From: a virus
IMG/VR virus record: IMGVR_UViG_3300005096_000103
Location: 1 to 64,000 of that record
Reading direction: 5' to 3' (one strand)
Length of the DNA: 64,000 nt
Notes under the pieces: generated by a model
Told to the model about the DNA's origin: nothing
What the model saw: the letters and a program-made list of their open reading frames with translations, nothing else
The model's database searches: none
Part shown: one piece after another, positions 17,128-25,498 of the stretch
Numbering within the stretch: the first letter of the stretch is position 1
How the letters are laid out: the number at the start of each line of letters is the position of its first letter
Made by a program: the position numbers and the translations under genes

Positions 17128-17225
17128 TTAATACCTGTCATTACAGTGCTAGTACCTGTCATTACAGTGCTAGTACCTGTCATTACAGTGCTAGTACCTG
17201 TCATTACAGTGCTAGTACCTGTCAC
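17128..17225. repeat. 21-bp tandem repeat giving five in-frame stops
   Basis: Four perfect copies of TACCTGTCATTACAGTGCTAG (17132-17152, 17153-17173, 17174-17194, 17195-17215) are followed by a partial copy to 17225. Read on the - strand from the gene ending at 17212, each copy is exactly seven codons and supplies an in-frame TAG (17212, 17191, 17170, 17149). An in-frame TAA lies at 17128-17130. Confidence 0.95.
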
Positions 17226-17652
17226 TAAGGTAAGCATAGTCACTAGGGATGTCATCGTAGATAGACTCTGCGTTCATCTGGTTTTTGTACTCGCGTGTCC
17301 GAAGTTTCCACTCTGCGGATAGTTGCTGCTGAAGCTGCGTGTACAGCATCGCCTTGTCGTCTAGACCCATAGCATCTCCGCGGTCTGTAGGGAGTGTTAC
17401 TTGGTTGCGTGCCTGGAGGAAAACTTCTGAGTAGAGTAGGAATCGTGTTGCGCCTATGATCTGCAGGAACTGCGGCATTGATCCCCAGGTTAGCGTAGTG
17501 ATAGGTGTAGTTACGTTGTACTCATCCGCGGTGAGTTCAAGTGCACACTCTAAATCTTCGTCGGTAAACTGAACGTCATCGAGGAGGATATTGTTGTCAG
17601 CCTTATCTCTAAGGAAGATGCGTATCTTTTTAGCTATCTTGCCTAAGTGCAT
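17212..17652 (-). CDS. Probable head-tail connector/neck protein, 146 aa
   Basis: A helical protein with the pattern DDVQFTDEDLECALELTADEYN near the N-terminus and a long C-terminal helix (QLQQQLSAEWKLRTREYKNQM). This resembles head-completion/connector proteins that dock under the portal. Start ATG at 17652 opposite a short gap from the next gene. Its stop lies in the first copy of the 21-bp repeat, with four more in-frame stops behind it. Function is inferred from size, fold pattern and position. Confidence 0.5.
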   Translation of the reverse strand: MHLGKIAKKIRIFLRDKADNNILLDDVQFTDEDLECALELTADEYNVTTPITTLTWGSMPQFLQIIGATRFLLYSEVFLQARNQVTLPTDRGDAMGLDDKAMLYTQLQQQLSAEWKLRTREYKNQMNAESIYDDIPSDYAYLSDRY

Positions 17653-17667
17653 TGCTGACTCCCTATC

Positions 17668-18111
17668 TTAGTTGAAGCTGATAACACGTGGGTTAAACTC
17701 TACCACACCCGCGTTGTTAACCCCGTCAGTTCCCATCAGCTTACCTACCTCAACGACGACAGACTGTGCTGCGAAGGGGGGCGTGATAGTTACTGTACCA
17801 GCCATCGTAGATGAAAGGTAGACTTTGCTCCCTAGGTTATTGGAAGAAATCGGGATTTCAAAGAGGATGGTGAATGTACCTGTTAGGTTTGCAAGTACGC
17901 GTTCAATTGTAAAGTCTCGCTCTTGCGCAGCGACGACTCTGGGGTCATAGTAGGTGGTATTCGATGTGGCTATTGCTGGGTTTGCAAATCCCTGATGATC
18001 TATAGACAGCACAGTGCCTGCAGTGAAGTACACGCCACTGTTACTTTGTATCCAGATCCTAGATCTTGCGGTGTCTTGGTTACCTGTACCGTCGTAGAGT
18101 GTAATAGGCAT
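17668..18111 (-). CDS. Probable virion surface protein, 147 aa
   Basis: A beta-rich protein with regular Thr/Gly/Ser strands (TGTFTILFEIPISSNN, MAGTVTITPPFAAQSVVVEVG), as in small decoration or adhesin domains. It directly follows the stop of the 199-residue gene (no gap). No family was recognised. Confidence 0.5.
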   Translation of the reverse strand: MPITLYDGTGNQDTARSRIWIQSNSGVYFTAGTVLSIDHQGFANPAIATSNTTYYDPRVVAAQERDFTIERVLANLTGTFTILFEIPISSNNLGSKVYLSSTMAGTVTITPPFAAQSVVVEVGKLMGTDGVNNAGVVEFNPRVISFN

Positions 18112-18711
18112 CTAGACACTCACTTCTATAGACGTAGGACCGTAGTACAAAGTCTTAAAGACGTGAACGACGTAGGTAGCTCCAGGACTTACAGGCACAG
18201 AGTCAAGCCACCTCCCGTCAAGACCTGTCATAGTGTAGCCTGTCGTCTTGTCCGGGGAAACACCATAGTCTGCCAGCGCGTACACTCTGATAGTCGCCCC
18301 GTCTACAGGATTACCATCCTCATCAATCACAGAGAGGTTATCTAGCCCCCCGGTATCTGAGTTGAGGAACGTGTCAGTGAGCGAGAGATCTAGCAGTGGA
18401 ACACCTAGGTAGACCTGCGTACGTCGGATAGCTGTGTACCCTACAACGCCGTGGACCTGGTGCGTGATAACTTCTAGAACGCCTGTGTATGTCAGCGGTA
18501 TAGTCGTTACGTCCACAGACCACAGTCCGCTATGCGTAGCTGACTCTACGTAAGATATAGTAGGTGTTACAAGCGTAGCAAAAGACTTAAACGTATTATC
18601 GTTGAAGTCAAAGTAATCCCCTGTAGATTGATCGCGTAGGTATGCAGTGTAACCCGCCAAAGCGTCATCGACTGTACGAGTACCTTCGTAGGTTAAGGGG
18701 ATAGTTGCCAT
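18112..18711 (-). CDS. Beta-sandwich virion-module protein, 199 aa
   Basis: Residues about 120-195 look like a carboxypeptidase-regulatory/Ig-like domain (DNLSVIDEDGNPVDGATIRVYAL ... TGLDGRWLDSVPVSPGATYVVHVFK). The N-terminal half is another beta domain. Such domains usually decorate capsid or tail surfaces. It is in a run of co-directional small beta-rich genes downstream of the capsid candidates. Confidence 0.5.
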   Translation of the reverse strand: MATIPLTYEGTRTVDDALAGYTAYLRDQSTGDYFDFNDNTFKSFATLVTPTISYVESATHSGLWSVDVTTIPLTYTGVLEVITHQVHGVVGYTAIRRTQVYLGVPLLDLSLTDTFLNSDTGGLDNLSVIDEDGNPVDGATIRVYALADYGVSPDKTTGYTMTGLDGRWLDSVPVSPGATYVVHVFKTLYYGPTSIEVSV

Positions 18712-18727
18712 TGTCTATTCCTAAGTC

Positions 18728-19297
18728 TTAGGTCTTGAGCATCTCAGCAGTCATCACAATCCCACCGTTATATGTAGCATGAGTGTAAGGCGCCGACTGT
18801 AGCGCGTCAAACTCTACAGTAGGCGCAACTGCAAGGTCTCGGTTCCCTGCTAGTTTGTATGCAGCCCACTGAACGTTAAGATCTACAGCGTTTCCAGTGA
18901 CCCACTTAGCACAGCCTTTCTGGCCGTAAGGAGCTAGAGTTGTACTCCCAAGCATGATGCTCGAAATAGTCTCAGTGTTTACAACGCGGGTAGTCCGTAC
19001 AGTGTCCGCGTCGTTTTCAATCAAGACAGCTGTGAGCTGGGCAGCCATACCTGCAGTGTTGACAACGCCGTTAAACGTTGCATGAGTATACGGCGCGGAC
19101 TGGAGTGCAGTATACTCACCTCCTGTAGGCTTACCTATCGGGAGACCTATAGCCTTAAACAATGCCCAAGACTTATTGAACTCTGCAGGAGTACCGGTGC
19201 ATACTTTAGCACAACCCTTCTTTCCATAAGGAGCAAGGGTTACTGCGCCAAACACTACAGACGCCTCGCTGATGTTAACGAGTTTAAATGTAGCCAT
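18728..19297 (-). CDS. Two-copy 'PYGxKGCAK' domain protein, 189 aa
   Basis: The protein is an internal duplication. Each half has an N-terminal strand, the motif TLAPYG(K/Q)KGCAK, a linker with a Trp-containing helix and the closing motif ALQSAPYTHAT(F/Y)NG. The halves span about residues 10-80 and 108-182. The same motif (ILQPYGEKGCAK) begins the adjacent gene at 19297, so three copies lie in a row. The conserved single Cys and Tyr-Gly suggest a small stable fold. Position beside the capsid candidates points to a head decoration protein, by inference. Confidence 0.6.
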   Translation of the reverse strand: MATFKLVNISEASVVFGAVTLAPYGKKGCAKVCTGTPAEFNKSWALFKAIGLPIGKPTGGEYTALQSAPYTHATFNGVVNTAGMAAQLTAVLIENDADTVRTTRVVNTETISSIMLGSTTLAPYGQKGCAKWVTGNAVDLNVQWAAYKLAGNRDLAVAPTVEFDALQSAPYTHATYNGGIVMTAEMLKT

Positions 19298-19800
19298 TAC
19301 TCCACCTTCGTTAGCTTAGGATGGGTCTTAAGGTAATGCTTAACATCTTGGAGGATATTAGCCTTTGAACCCATGTTAATGTCATCTTCGATACCGTAAC
19401 TCCGAACCCAAGAACGCATGTCACTAGTCGTCTTAGTTGCTGAGAGTTCAGCAAAGTAGTCGACTTCAGGCTCAGTCTCTGGCTCAGTCTCTGGCGCAGT
19501 CTCTGGCTCAGGAGTAGCTTCGACTTCAGGCTCAGTCTCAGTCTCTGGCTCTGGCTCTGGCTCAGGAGTAGCTTCTGGAAACTTATAAGGTTCTTCTATA
19601 AAGAACTCGTTATACTCGTTATGCGTTATAGGTTTGATTACCATACCGCGGAGCTTGTGCAGTCTAGCACAGTCATCTCGCAGCTTGGTAGAGTCAACAG
19701 CAGGCTTAGCACAACCTTTTTCGCCGTAGGGCTGTAGGATGTAGCTGTTAACTACAACGCAGCCTTTGTCGTAGGTGTTTAAAATATAAATATAGCTCAC
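19297..19800 (-). CDS. 'PYGxKGCAK' domain protein with Pro/Glu-rich linker, 167 aa
   Basis: The best start is GTG at 19800, seven bases after GAGGGG; an ATG at 19815 has no ribosome binding site. Residues about 15-30 carry YILQPYGEKGCAK, the third copy of the domain found in the next gene. A Pro/Glu/Thr repeat (EPEPETETEPEVEATPEP pattern, about residues 78-115) follows, encoded by repetitive DNA at 19461-19575. The C-terminus is a short helical domain resembling a small fold-back motif (DMRSWVRSYGIEDDINMGSKANILQDV). The linker would act as a flexible arm. Confidence 0.6.
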   Translation of the reverse strand: MSYIYILNTYDKGCVVVNSYILQPYGEKGCAKPAVDSTKLRDDCARLHKLRGMVIKPITHNEYNEFFIEEPYKFPEATPEPEPEPETETEPEVEATPEPETAPETEPETEPEVDYFAELSATKTTSDMRSWVRSYGIEDDINMGSKANILQDVKHYLKTHPKLTKVE

Positions 19801-19822
19801 GAGCTTACCCCTCATACACTAA

Positions 19823-19863
19823 AAGCTGCAACCTCTCTAATGTATATAGTCAAGTTGCAGCTT
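19823..19863 (-). terminator. Inverted repeat downstream of capsid-like gene
   Basis: AAGCTGCAAC at 19823-19832 and GTTGCAGCTT at 19854-19863 are perfect 10-bp arms with a 21-nt loop. Read on the - strand it ends in TTTT, so it can act as a weak intrinsic terminator about 25 bases after the capsid-like gene. The loop is long, so an RNA-processing or protein site is also possible. Confidence 0.6.
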
Positions 19864-19888
19864 AATTAGTTTTGGTTAGTTCTATTGT

Positions 19889-20806
19889 TTAGGGGAAGGT
19901 CACGCGAATGACTCCGCCAACGTTGACGAAGGTCACGCCGAGTACACTGTAGGCGTAGAACTCAATCATGTCAGCTTCCTGCTTGATATGCACAGTTGCA
20001 TCTTCAAGGAGAAAGTACTTACCGAGGTACTCTTCTGGTGCGAAGATCCACATTTCATTCGCAGGGAGAATATCAGACTTGATAGTTGTGATAGCGTCAT
20101 AACCCCAGAGCTTAGTCTGGCTCTCAACGCCTTCGTCGTACAAGCGCTCAGCAACACCATCACCTACATCAACTGCATCGAAGAGGAGGAGGTCAACGAA
20201 AAGCTCCTTGGTGAGGAGGATTTTGCCTATGTTGAGTTTCTTAGAGAGGAGAGCCTTGAGACCTGCAACGAGTCCAGCCTTTGACAACGCCGCGGTACCA
20301 GCAGCGATACTCTGCGCGGGGAACGTAGTCACGATATCAAGGATGGTATCGTAGAAGTAGGTGTCTTCGGTGTCTGCCATGTCGAAGACAGAGTTGTCTT
20401 GCAGGATCTTGACGATATCCGACTTGTAGGTCATCAACTCCCACTTGTTCTTCCGCCACTTGTCTGAGGTAATTTTACCAAAGGGGCAGGAGGTTCGTGG
20501 CATGCGGATATACTTGCGGTCCGAGGTCGAAGCGAAGGGTACGAAAGTCGCGTACGACTCAGTCTCTTCTTCGACGATAATCCGTGGTGTGTCGTTGTCT
20601 ACACTCGGATCAAGCATCGAAGCATCCACATTCTGCGGAGTGAAGATCTTTCGTGCGAAGCTGTGTTGGCGGACATAGTCACGGACATAAGAGGTTACTT
20701 GTGCAGACGCCTCCTTAACATTGTCCTCGACTTTCCGCACAAAGTTAGTGTTAATTTCTTTGGCACTCACTTGTGTGGTGACCGTGCGATATGCTGGTGA
20801 CGCCAT
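19889..20806 (-). CDS. Probable major capsid protein, 305 aa
   Basis: Length, position after the prohead protease and scaffold-like genes, and an own terminator behind it fit the major capsid protein. An N-terminal helix (EINTNFVRKVEDNVKEASAQVTSYVRDYVRQHSF) precedes a beta-rich region with RIIVEEETESYATFVPF. A C-terminal strand set includes ANEMWIFAPEEYLGKYFLLEDAT, a pattern like the HK97-fold P-domain. A VKEAS motif near residue 33 resembles the K-x-A motifs of neighbouring proteins. Strong ribosome binding site (AGAGGG). A motif with ATAAGATA lies upstream at about 20830. Confidence 0.6.
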   Translation of the reverse strand: MASPAYRTVTTQVSAKEINTNFVRKVEDNVKEASAQVTSYVRDYVRQHSFARKIFTPQNVDASMLDPSVDNDTPRIIVEEETESYATFVPFASTSDRKYIRMPRTSCPFGKITSDKWRKNKWELMTYKSDIVKILQDNSVFDMADTEDTYFYDTILDIVTTFPAQSIAAGTAALSKAGLVAGLKALLSKKLNIGKILLTKELFVDLLLFDAVDVGDGVAERLYDEGVESQTKLWGYDAITTIKSDILPANEMWIFAPEEYLGKYFLLEDATVHIKQEADMIEFYAYSVLGVTFVNVGGVIRVTFP

Positions 20807-20889
20807 TGCCTTTCCCTCTGAGAAGTTATCTTATCTAAAGCGGTTCAGTAAATTTTCTTCTGATCAGCTACTGCCAGAAACAGTCGCTA

Positions 20890-21399
20890 CTAAAGATGCC
20901 CAATAGCGATTGTTGCCAGTCCCGCTGTACCATCCCACGCGAGAAGTTCACCATACTTAATGAACATATCAACACCACCAAGATACCCCTGCTTCCGGAT
21001 GATGCCCGCTTGTACAGTGACGTCGTCGCCTGGGACAATTGCAGCCATATCTACTGCGTTGACGTTTGCAGTCTGGATGATCATCGTGCCCTTGACGATA
21101 GCAGCCTTCTTTGCGTAGACAGCATCAGGTTCCTTAGTCGACATGCCTGTGCGCACAAGCCATGTGTGTGGTGCAGCAACAAGCAACGTCGCTAGTGCGA
21201 GGATAGACGCAGCATTTTCAACACGTGCAAGAGTAACTACGTTGATTACGGGAGTACCAGCGTTATCTTCAATAACAACTACGTCGCCCTCCTGGGGAGT
21301 ATAACCTACCTGACCCGCAAGTGCATGGCCAATAGTAGCGAGGTCCTGAGTCTCGAAGTAGCCTTTCAGGATTTGGAATTTTGAGTCTAGAATCGCCAT
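20890..21399 (-). CDS. Probable capsid decoration/stabilisation protein, 169 aa
   Basis: Residues about 15-60 (FETQDLATIGHALAGQVGYTPQEGDVVVIEDNAGTPVI) and the closing strands (GGVDMFIKYGELLAWDGTAGLATIAIG) look like a small beta-barrel head decoration protein. It is encoded immediately upstream of the capsid candidate with its own strong ribosome binding site (AGAGGAG). Such proteins trimerise on the capsid lattice. Alternatively this could itself be a minor capsid protein. Confidence 0.5.
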   Translation of the reverse strand: MAILDSKFQILKGYFETQDLATIGHALAGQVGYTPQEGDVVVIEDNAGTPVINVVTLARVENAASILALATLLVAAPHTWLVRTGMSTKEPDAVYAKKAAIVKGTMIIQTANVNAVDMAAIVPGDDVTVQAGIIRKQGYLGGVDMFIKYGELLAWDGTAGLATIAIGHL

Positions 21400-21429
21400 G
21401 GCGAACTCCTCTATGCAGTGTTTCGATTA

Positions 21430-21873
21430 TTAAGAGTTAAAGAAACTGATGAGACGTTCTCGGGCACTATCAGTCTGCCCCGAACTATCACGGTTATATC
21501 TAGCGTGTTTACGCGCAGCTTTCCCTAGCTGGATACCTGGAGTCCTATGACTGCTAAAGACACCAGCTAGCTTAGCTAGGATCTCAGGAGACAAGCCTTC
21601 AACCTGTCGAATGAGATCTCCTACCTCCATATCTCTCGACGTAGTACGATAGATTTCGCGAGCGACTTTAATTGCGTCGTCTTCTTCTTCAGCGTCTTCC
21701 TCTTCGTCATCACCCTCTTCTTTAAGAGGGGCCATGAGACTCTGCTCTTTCACCTTGGCGACAGACTCTTCGAGTTCGTCAACACGCTCCTCAAGAGCTT
21801 TGATATACTCGTCAGATTTCTCTAGAGCATCCGCGACTTTATTGAAAGCATCAGCAACAGCTTGTGGTTCCAT
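21430..21873 (-). CDS. Coiled-coil acidic protein, scaffold candidate, 147 aa
   Basis: Residues about 5-45 form a strong coiled coil (ALEKSDEYIKALEERVDELEESVAKV). An acidic block follows (GDDEEEDAEEEDD), then a helical region with LAKLAGVFSSH and a basic C-terminus. Coiled coil, acidic linker and basic tail are typical of prohead scaffolds that bind capsid protein by the C-terminus. It lies between the protease and capsid genes. It overlaps the upstream gene by one base. Confidence 0.5.
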   Translation of the reverse strand: MEPQAVADAFNKVADALEKSDEYIKALEERVDELEESVAKVKEQSLMAPLKEEGDDEEEDAEEEDDAIKVAREIYRTTSRDMEVGDLIRQVEGLSPEILAKLAGVFSSHRTPGIQLGKAARKHARYNRDSSGQTDSARERLISFFNS

Positions 21874-22154
21874 TAATTCCCTCCGTTATATAGCGCGGCT
21901 TGGAATCGTCGGAGACCTTTCAAAGCTAGTGACGAATGTCTACTTGCTAGCTTATCAAGCCCCTGTGCTCCGGCCTGCAAAGGTACTACGCTTCCATGTG
22001 ATCGCAAGTCATTTGCAACCTTTCTCATCGAAGAGCCTAGAGAGCTAGTCTCTGTACCTCTCTCTGAGAGTCTAATGCATCCAGCTTCCTTACGCAAGTA
22101 GTGAGCGCTCTTGGCAGCTAAAACGATATTCTGTAGCTCTTGTTCTAGGTCCAT
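21873..22154 (-). CDS. Hypothetical protein, 93 aa
   Basis: A small, basic, helical protein with LRKEAGC near residue 21, like the K-x-A motifs of its neighbours. It overlaps the scaffold candidate by one base, so the two are coupled. No family was recognised; a prohead core component is possible. Confidence 0.5.
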   Translation of the reverse strand: MDLEQELQNIVLAAKSAHYLRKEAGCIRLSERGTETSSLGSSMRKVANDLRSHGSVVPLQAGAQGLDKLASRHSSLALKGLRRFQAALYNGGN

Positions 22155-22216
22155 GAGAGCAACCTCCTACTTTTAAGTTATGTAGCCACTATCCGCAGGC
22201 TATACAGTGTGATGCG

Positions 22217-22585
22217 CTAAGCTTGTGGTCCTCGTAGAGTCTTAGGACTCAGGTAATTAGAGATTGCACTACGTGCAGAATTCAAGACCTGAGGTCCATT
22301 TGAGCCCGTAGCAACGCCTGCGCCGAATGACAGTAGACTTCGATTTCTCAAGTCTTTGGTATACTTAGTTCTTGCCGCGTCATTTTTAGCAGTGTTACTA
22401 GCATTTTGGTAGGCTATATAACCACCTAAGGGCGCAGCAGTAGCTAGTGACCCACCTGCTACGTACTTAGCTGCGTTTCTAAATGCACCCGAACGTTTAA
22501 CACGGAGGGGCACAGCCTGGAGCCCTGCCTGCTTTACGATTGAGGTCCCGTGTATTAAAACTTTCATCAAAGAATTGATACGCAT
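22217..22585 (-). CDS. Hypothetical virion-module protein, 122 aa
   Basis: The N-terminus has IVKQAGLQAVP, a K-x-A motif. A Gly/Ala-rich stretch (YVAGGSLATAAPLGGYIAYQ, about residues 40-60) could be a membrane-active helix or packing helix, and the rest is basic. Similar Gly/Ala-rich segments occur in the genes at 25499 and 35442. No family was recognised. Confidence 0.5.
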   Translation of the reverse strand: MRINSLMKVLIHGTSIVKQAGLQAVPLRVKRSGAFRNAAKYVAGGSLATAAPLGGYIAYQNASNTAKNDAARTKYTKDLRNRSLLSFGAGVATGSNGPQVLNSARSAISNYLSPKTLRGPQA

Positions 22586-22605
22586 AGGTAATCTCCTTAG
22601 AAATC

Positions 22606-23412
22606 CTATGCAAGGATCTCGTTAATCTGAGTAAGGGCATCGTTATACGTATACGAACATGCCTCAGCAAGTTTGTTAATAGCTTCTTCTGTATGTGCTA
22701 CGCCTTGTGGCGAACCTGCAGAGGACAGGTGCGATCGTGCGTCAGCGCCTCCCTGTTCTGCAGCAATTTTAAGCAGTGAGAGAGTCGCGTCTTCACGCCC
22801 AGTCTCAGCGGCACTAGACATAACATCATCAAAAGCATCTTGCCGTCCTAGCGATTCAGCCTGCTTGATAAGCTCTACGTTTTCAGGACCTAGTGCTGCA
22901 ATGCTCGCATCACGTCTACCAGCATCAGCTGCAACTTTCAACAAGAACCCTGCAGCTTCAGCAGCACCAACTTCCGCAGCATCGGCTAAGACACTAGAGA
23001 GGTCAGAGCTTTGTGCAACGTACCCTGCTTGCTTCTGTGTGTAAGCAGGTGCTAGAGTCTGTGCTACACTCGCATACTTATCCATCTCACCAAGGAACGC
23101 TTGGGCTGCAGACGTACCAATTAACGCCCCGGTCTGCATGTCTGCAAGGGTCTCAGCTTGCTCAAGCTCTGCAGCTTGTTTTTGGAGTGCGTATAGTTCT
23201 AAGGAGTTCTGCTGAGGGATCTGTTGTGATGCAACTTTTGTTGAGCTACTAGAGAGTGCTGCAAAAGCTGCAGTAGCTTCAGCCTTACGCTCAGCGAGTG
23301 TAATACTCTGTGTAGGACCTGCGCTGATAACCGCCGCAGCAGTTTTGGTTTCGGTGTGCGTATCGCTTAACCGACTAATCAGGTCGTCTACGCTAAGGTT
23401 GAGATTATGCAT
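22606..23412 (-). CDS. K-x-A motif-rich virion-module protein, 268 aa
   Basis: A helical, Ala/Gln/Glu-rich protein carrying about nine copies of a K-x-A motif: ETKTAAA, STKVASQ, LQKQAAE, MDKYASV, TQKQAGY, LLKVAAD, LIKQAES, LLKIAAE, INKLAEA. Residues about 135-210 look like degenerate repeats of about 25 residues (AEVGAAEAAGFLLKVA, AETGREDATLSLLKIA). It lies next to the prohead protease, so a scaffold or internal core protein cut during maturation is the leading idea. No family was recognised. Confidence 0.55.
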   Translation of the reverse strand: MHNLNLSVDDLISRLSDTHTETKTAAAVISAGPTQSITLAERKAEATAAFAALSSSSTKVASQQIPQQNSLELYALQKQAAELEQAETLADMQTGALIGTSAAQAFLGEMDKYASVAQTLAPAYTQKQAGYVAQSSDLSSVLADAAEVGAAEAAGFLLKVAADAGRRDASIAALGPENVELIKQAESLGRQDAFDDVMSSAAETGREDATLSLLKIAAEQGGADARSHLSSAGSPQGVAHTEEAINKLAEACSYTYNDALTQINEILA

Positions 23413-23457
23413 GAGATCTCCTGTTTAGTGAGTCGTTACAGTGTTCTATACTACCTC

Positions 23458-25497
23458 TTATAGATCTAGAGGTATAAAGTTAAAGAGTTGTTGGACTACG
23501 TACCCTAAGTCTCTATCTGCGTAGATAGACTCAGAGCTCGTGTACCTACTAGTACTACCAAAAGTCTCATATGTATTCAACCTTCCTGCGGTCTTTACAC
23601 AGTCAAGTTTTTTAAGTGCTAGAGAATCAAACCTATCTATAGCGACTAGAAGAGTTGTAACAGTTTCGGGATTAAGATACTCCGTATGTTCAGCTATTTT
23701 CCTAGAGGACATAGGTGTATTCCACGGGATCTTTTCACCGGTTACCGTCGTGATCTCCGGGCTCTTACTCTTAAGGAACCGGGACGTAAGGTATGCACCA
23801 CCTGCAGCTATAGCTACCGGGAGAGCAGCTGATAGACTACGTACAGGTGCAGAAGACCTATACTTCCCAAAAGGTAGGTAGTTAGAGCCTATAACAGCTG
23901 CACCTGTTAGACCTGCTGTGATACCTGCGCCTGTCGCCTTAGCCTTAAAATTCTTAAGTCTAGCTTCATCAGCGACATCGCGTGTAGTGACTGAGACATT
24001 CCCTCTTCGATCTCTAGTAGCCAGTGGCTTGATCCTAGAGGTATATGCGTTATCTGCACCAACTATCTTAGCAATTGTGCTACCACCCTGATTCTCGTTG
24101 AATGCCCTGTTAACTAATAGGTCCTTAAGGAGAGCACATTTCTCTCTCTGAGGATACGCAGCTGTAAGGACACTGTCTGACACAGTACTAGTGTCCAGTG
24201 AGTCTAAACCTGTTACAGCTAAGATCTCCTCAAGAAGACCGGCATTATAGGTTGCGTACTTGAGAATCTCAGACCTGGCGTCGAATAAGCTAGATGCTAT
24301 TTTAGCTGAGAAGGGAACGTCATTCTTCTTACAGGTTATCCGATAGATATCAATGAGCGTCGGGAACATGTTAATCTTAGCGAGTGAGGCTAAGACAACA
24401 CTGATGGGTTCCTGCGCGCAGGTGTTGATAAGCTTTTCAGAAAAAGGCTCCTGAGTCTCTAGAGCAGGACGCAACGACTTAACGTTATCAAAGATCATAG
24501 ATCCTGATCTATGATCCATACTTGGTAAGTCGTGTGGCGGACGTACGCCGTGGATTACACCTTGTACTATCTTCTCTATATCCGCGATCTTAAGTAGTTC
24601 ACTTCTTAGACCTGTATTACCTATATTGAAGCTAGCTGTCTTACCCATCGCGTGATGTCCACCTCCAACGGTGTTTACAGTGTAGGTACCTTCGTCCCTG
24701 CCTACGTTTTCACCGTCCGTTGACATCACTTTAAGCGCATAGCCTATACGATCTGCAGGTTTAAATATCCAAGAGATATCAAAGAGGCTAGGGCTAGGGT
24801 TCCATACAATGCAGCTGTCTCCGTTACCTAGGATTTTGCCGAGTCCGTATCGAGGGTCTGAGCCGTTAACGTGTACACAGTACTGTCGACGCGTAGGTGC
24901 ACGGTTAGCACAGACATCACAGATATCGTACTTGATACGACACCCCATAGATACTGCGGGGAACTCCCCGTCCCGTATCTTATCCATGAATGTACGTACT
25001 TTAACATTAGAGTTGTTGACGTCTAAAAGTAGTTCAACCCTCTGCATCTTTTGATTGTAGAACGCCTTACGAACGCTACCTACACTGTTACGGGGATCTT
25101 TGTTCTGGTGGTGAACAAAGTTGTGCGCCATAGTTTCAAAAGACTTGTAATGCTCAGGTAGAGTCTCTCCCCAGTCTAACTCTTTCCTCCCGTTGATATA
25201 CACAGGTCGCGAAGAGAAGCCATCCCCATTGCGGTTCGCACCATAGTAGTCTGACGCACTCATAGCTAGGACGAGTACAGTAGTGTGCCCTGGTTCTGGG
25301 TCGACCGACCTTATAAAATCCAGAGACTCTACACTAGCATACTTCTCTAATCTGACATCCCGTCTATCGATATACCTTACAATAGGCTCAGGAGTATACT
25401 GGAACTCCTTACCAAGTTCGATAGTCTTCACAAACCTTCTGTCGTCTGTGTAGAGTTGAGGACTGCCAGCTGCAAAGCTTAGCTTAGTGGTAGTCAT
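23458..25497 (-). CDS. Prohead maturation protease-like protein, 679 aa
   Basis: Residues about 75-190 match the phage prohead protease pattern: a strand with NRNGDGF, then a HHQNKDPRNSVGSV block with His129/His130, the segment MQRVELLLDV and GEFPAVSMGCR with a candidate nucleophile Ser183. A Cys-rich element follows (C186, C193, C196, C207 with H209), likely a zinc knuckle. The C-terminal about 470 residues are unusual for a protease and may be a scaffold or virion domain, with K-x-A motifs such as EKYASVE and GKTASFN. Expected role: cutting the prohead core and capsid proteins before DNA packaging. Confidence 0.7.
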   Translation of the reverse strand: MTTTKLSFAAGSPQLYTDDRRFVKTIELGKEFQYTPEPIVRYIDRRDVRLEKYASVESLDFIRSVDPEPGHTTVLVLAMSASDYYGANRNGDGFSSRPVYINGRKELDWGETLPEHYKSFETMAHNFVHHQNKDPRNSVGSVRKAFYNQKMQRVELLLDVNNSNVKVRTFMDKIRDGEFPAVSMGCRIKYDICDVCANRAPTRRQYCVHVNGSDPRYGLGKILGNGDSCIVWNPSPSLFDISWIFKPADRIGYALKVMSTDGENVGRDEGTYTVNTVGGGHHAMGKTASFNIGNTGLRSELLKIADIEKIVQGVIHGVRPPHDLPSMDHRSGSMIFDNVKSLRPALETQEPFSEKLINTCAQEPISVVLASLAKINMFPTLIDIYRITCKKNDVPFSAKIASSLFDARSEILKYATYNAGLLEEILAVTGLDSLDTSTVSDSVLTAAYPQREKCALLKDLLVNRAFNENQGGSTIAKIVGADNAYTSRIKPLATRDRRGNVSVTTRDVADEARLKNFKAKATGAGITAGLTGAAVIGSNYLPFGKYRSSAPVRSLSAALPVAIAAGGAYLTSRFLKSKSPEITTVTGEKIPWNTPMSSRKIAEHTEYLNPETVTTLLVAIDRFDSLALKKLDCVKTAGRLNTYETFGSTSRYTSSESIYADRDLGYVVQQLFNFIPLDL

Positions 25498-25498
25498 T

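Noticed and set aside
17128-17225. Possible CRISPR-like repeat array
   Set aside because: The 21-bp units are directly tandem with no spacers, so it is not a CRISPR array.
16998-17228. + strand reading frame with a repeated Cys/His/Tyr/Ser pattern
   Set aside because: It is created by the 21-bp tandem repeat read on the wrong strand, overlaps two - strand genes and has no ribosome binding site.
19823-19863. Attachment site or transposon end
   Set aside because: Only one inverted repeat, no target duplication and no recombinase gene nearby; a terminator is the simpler explanation.
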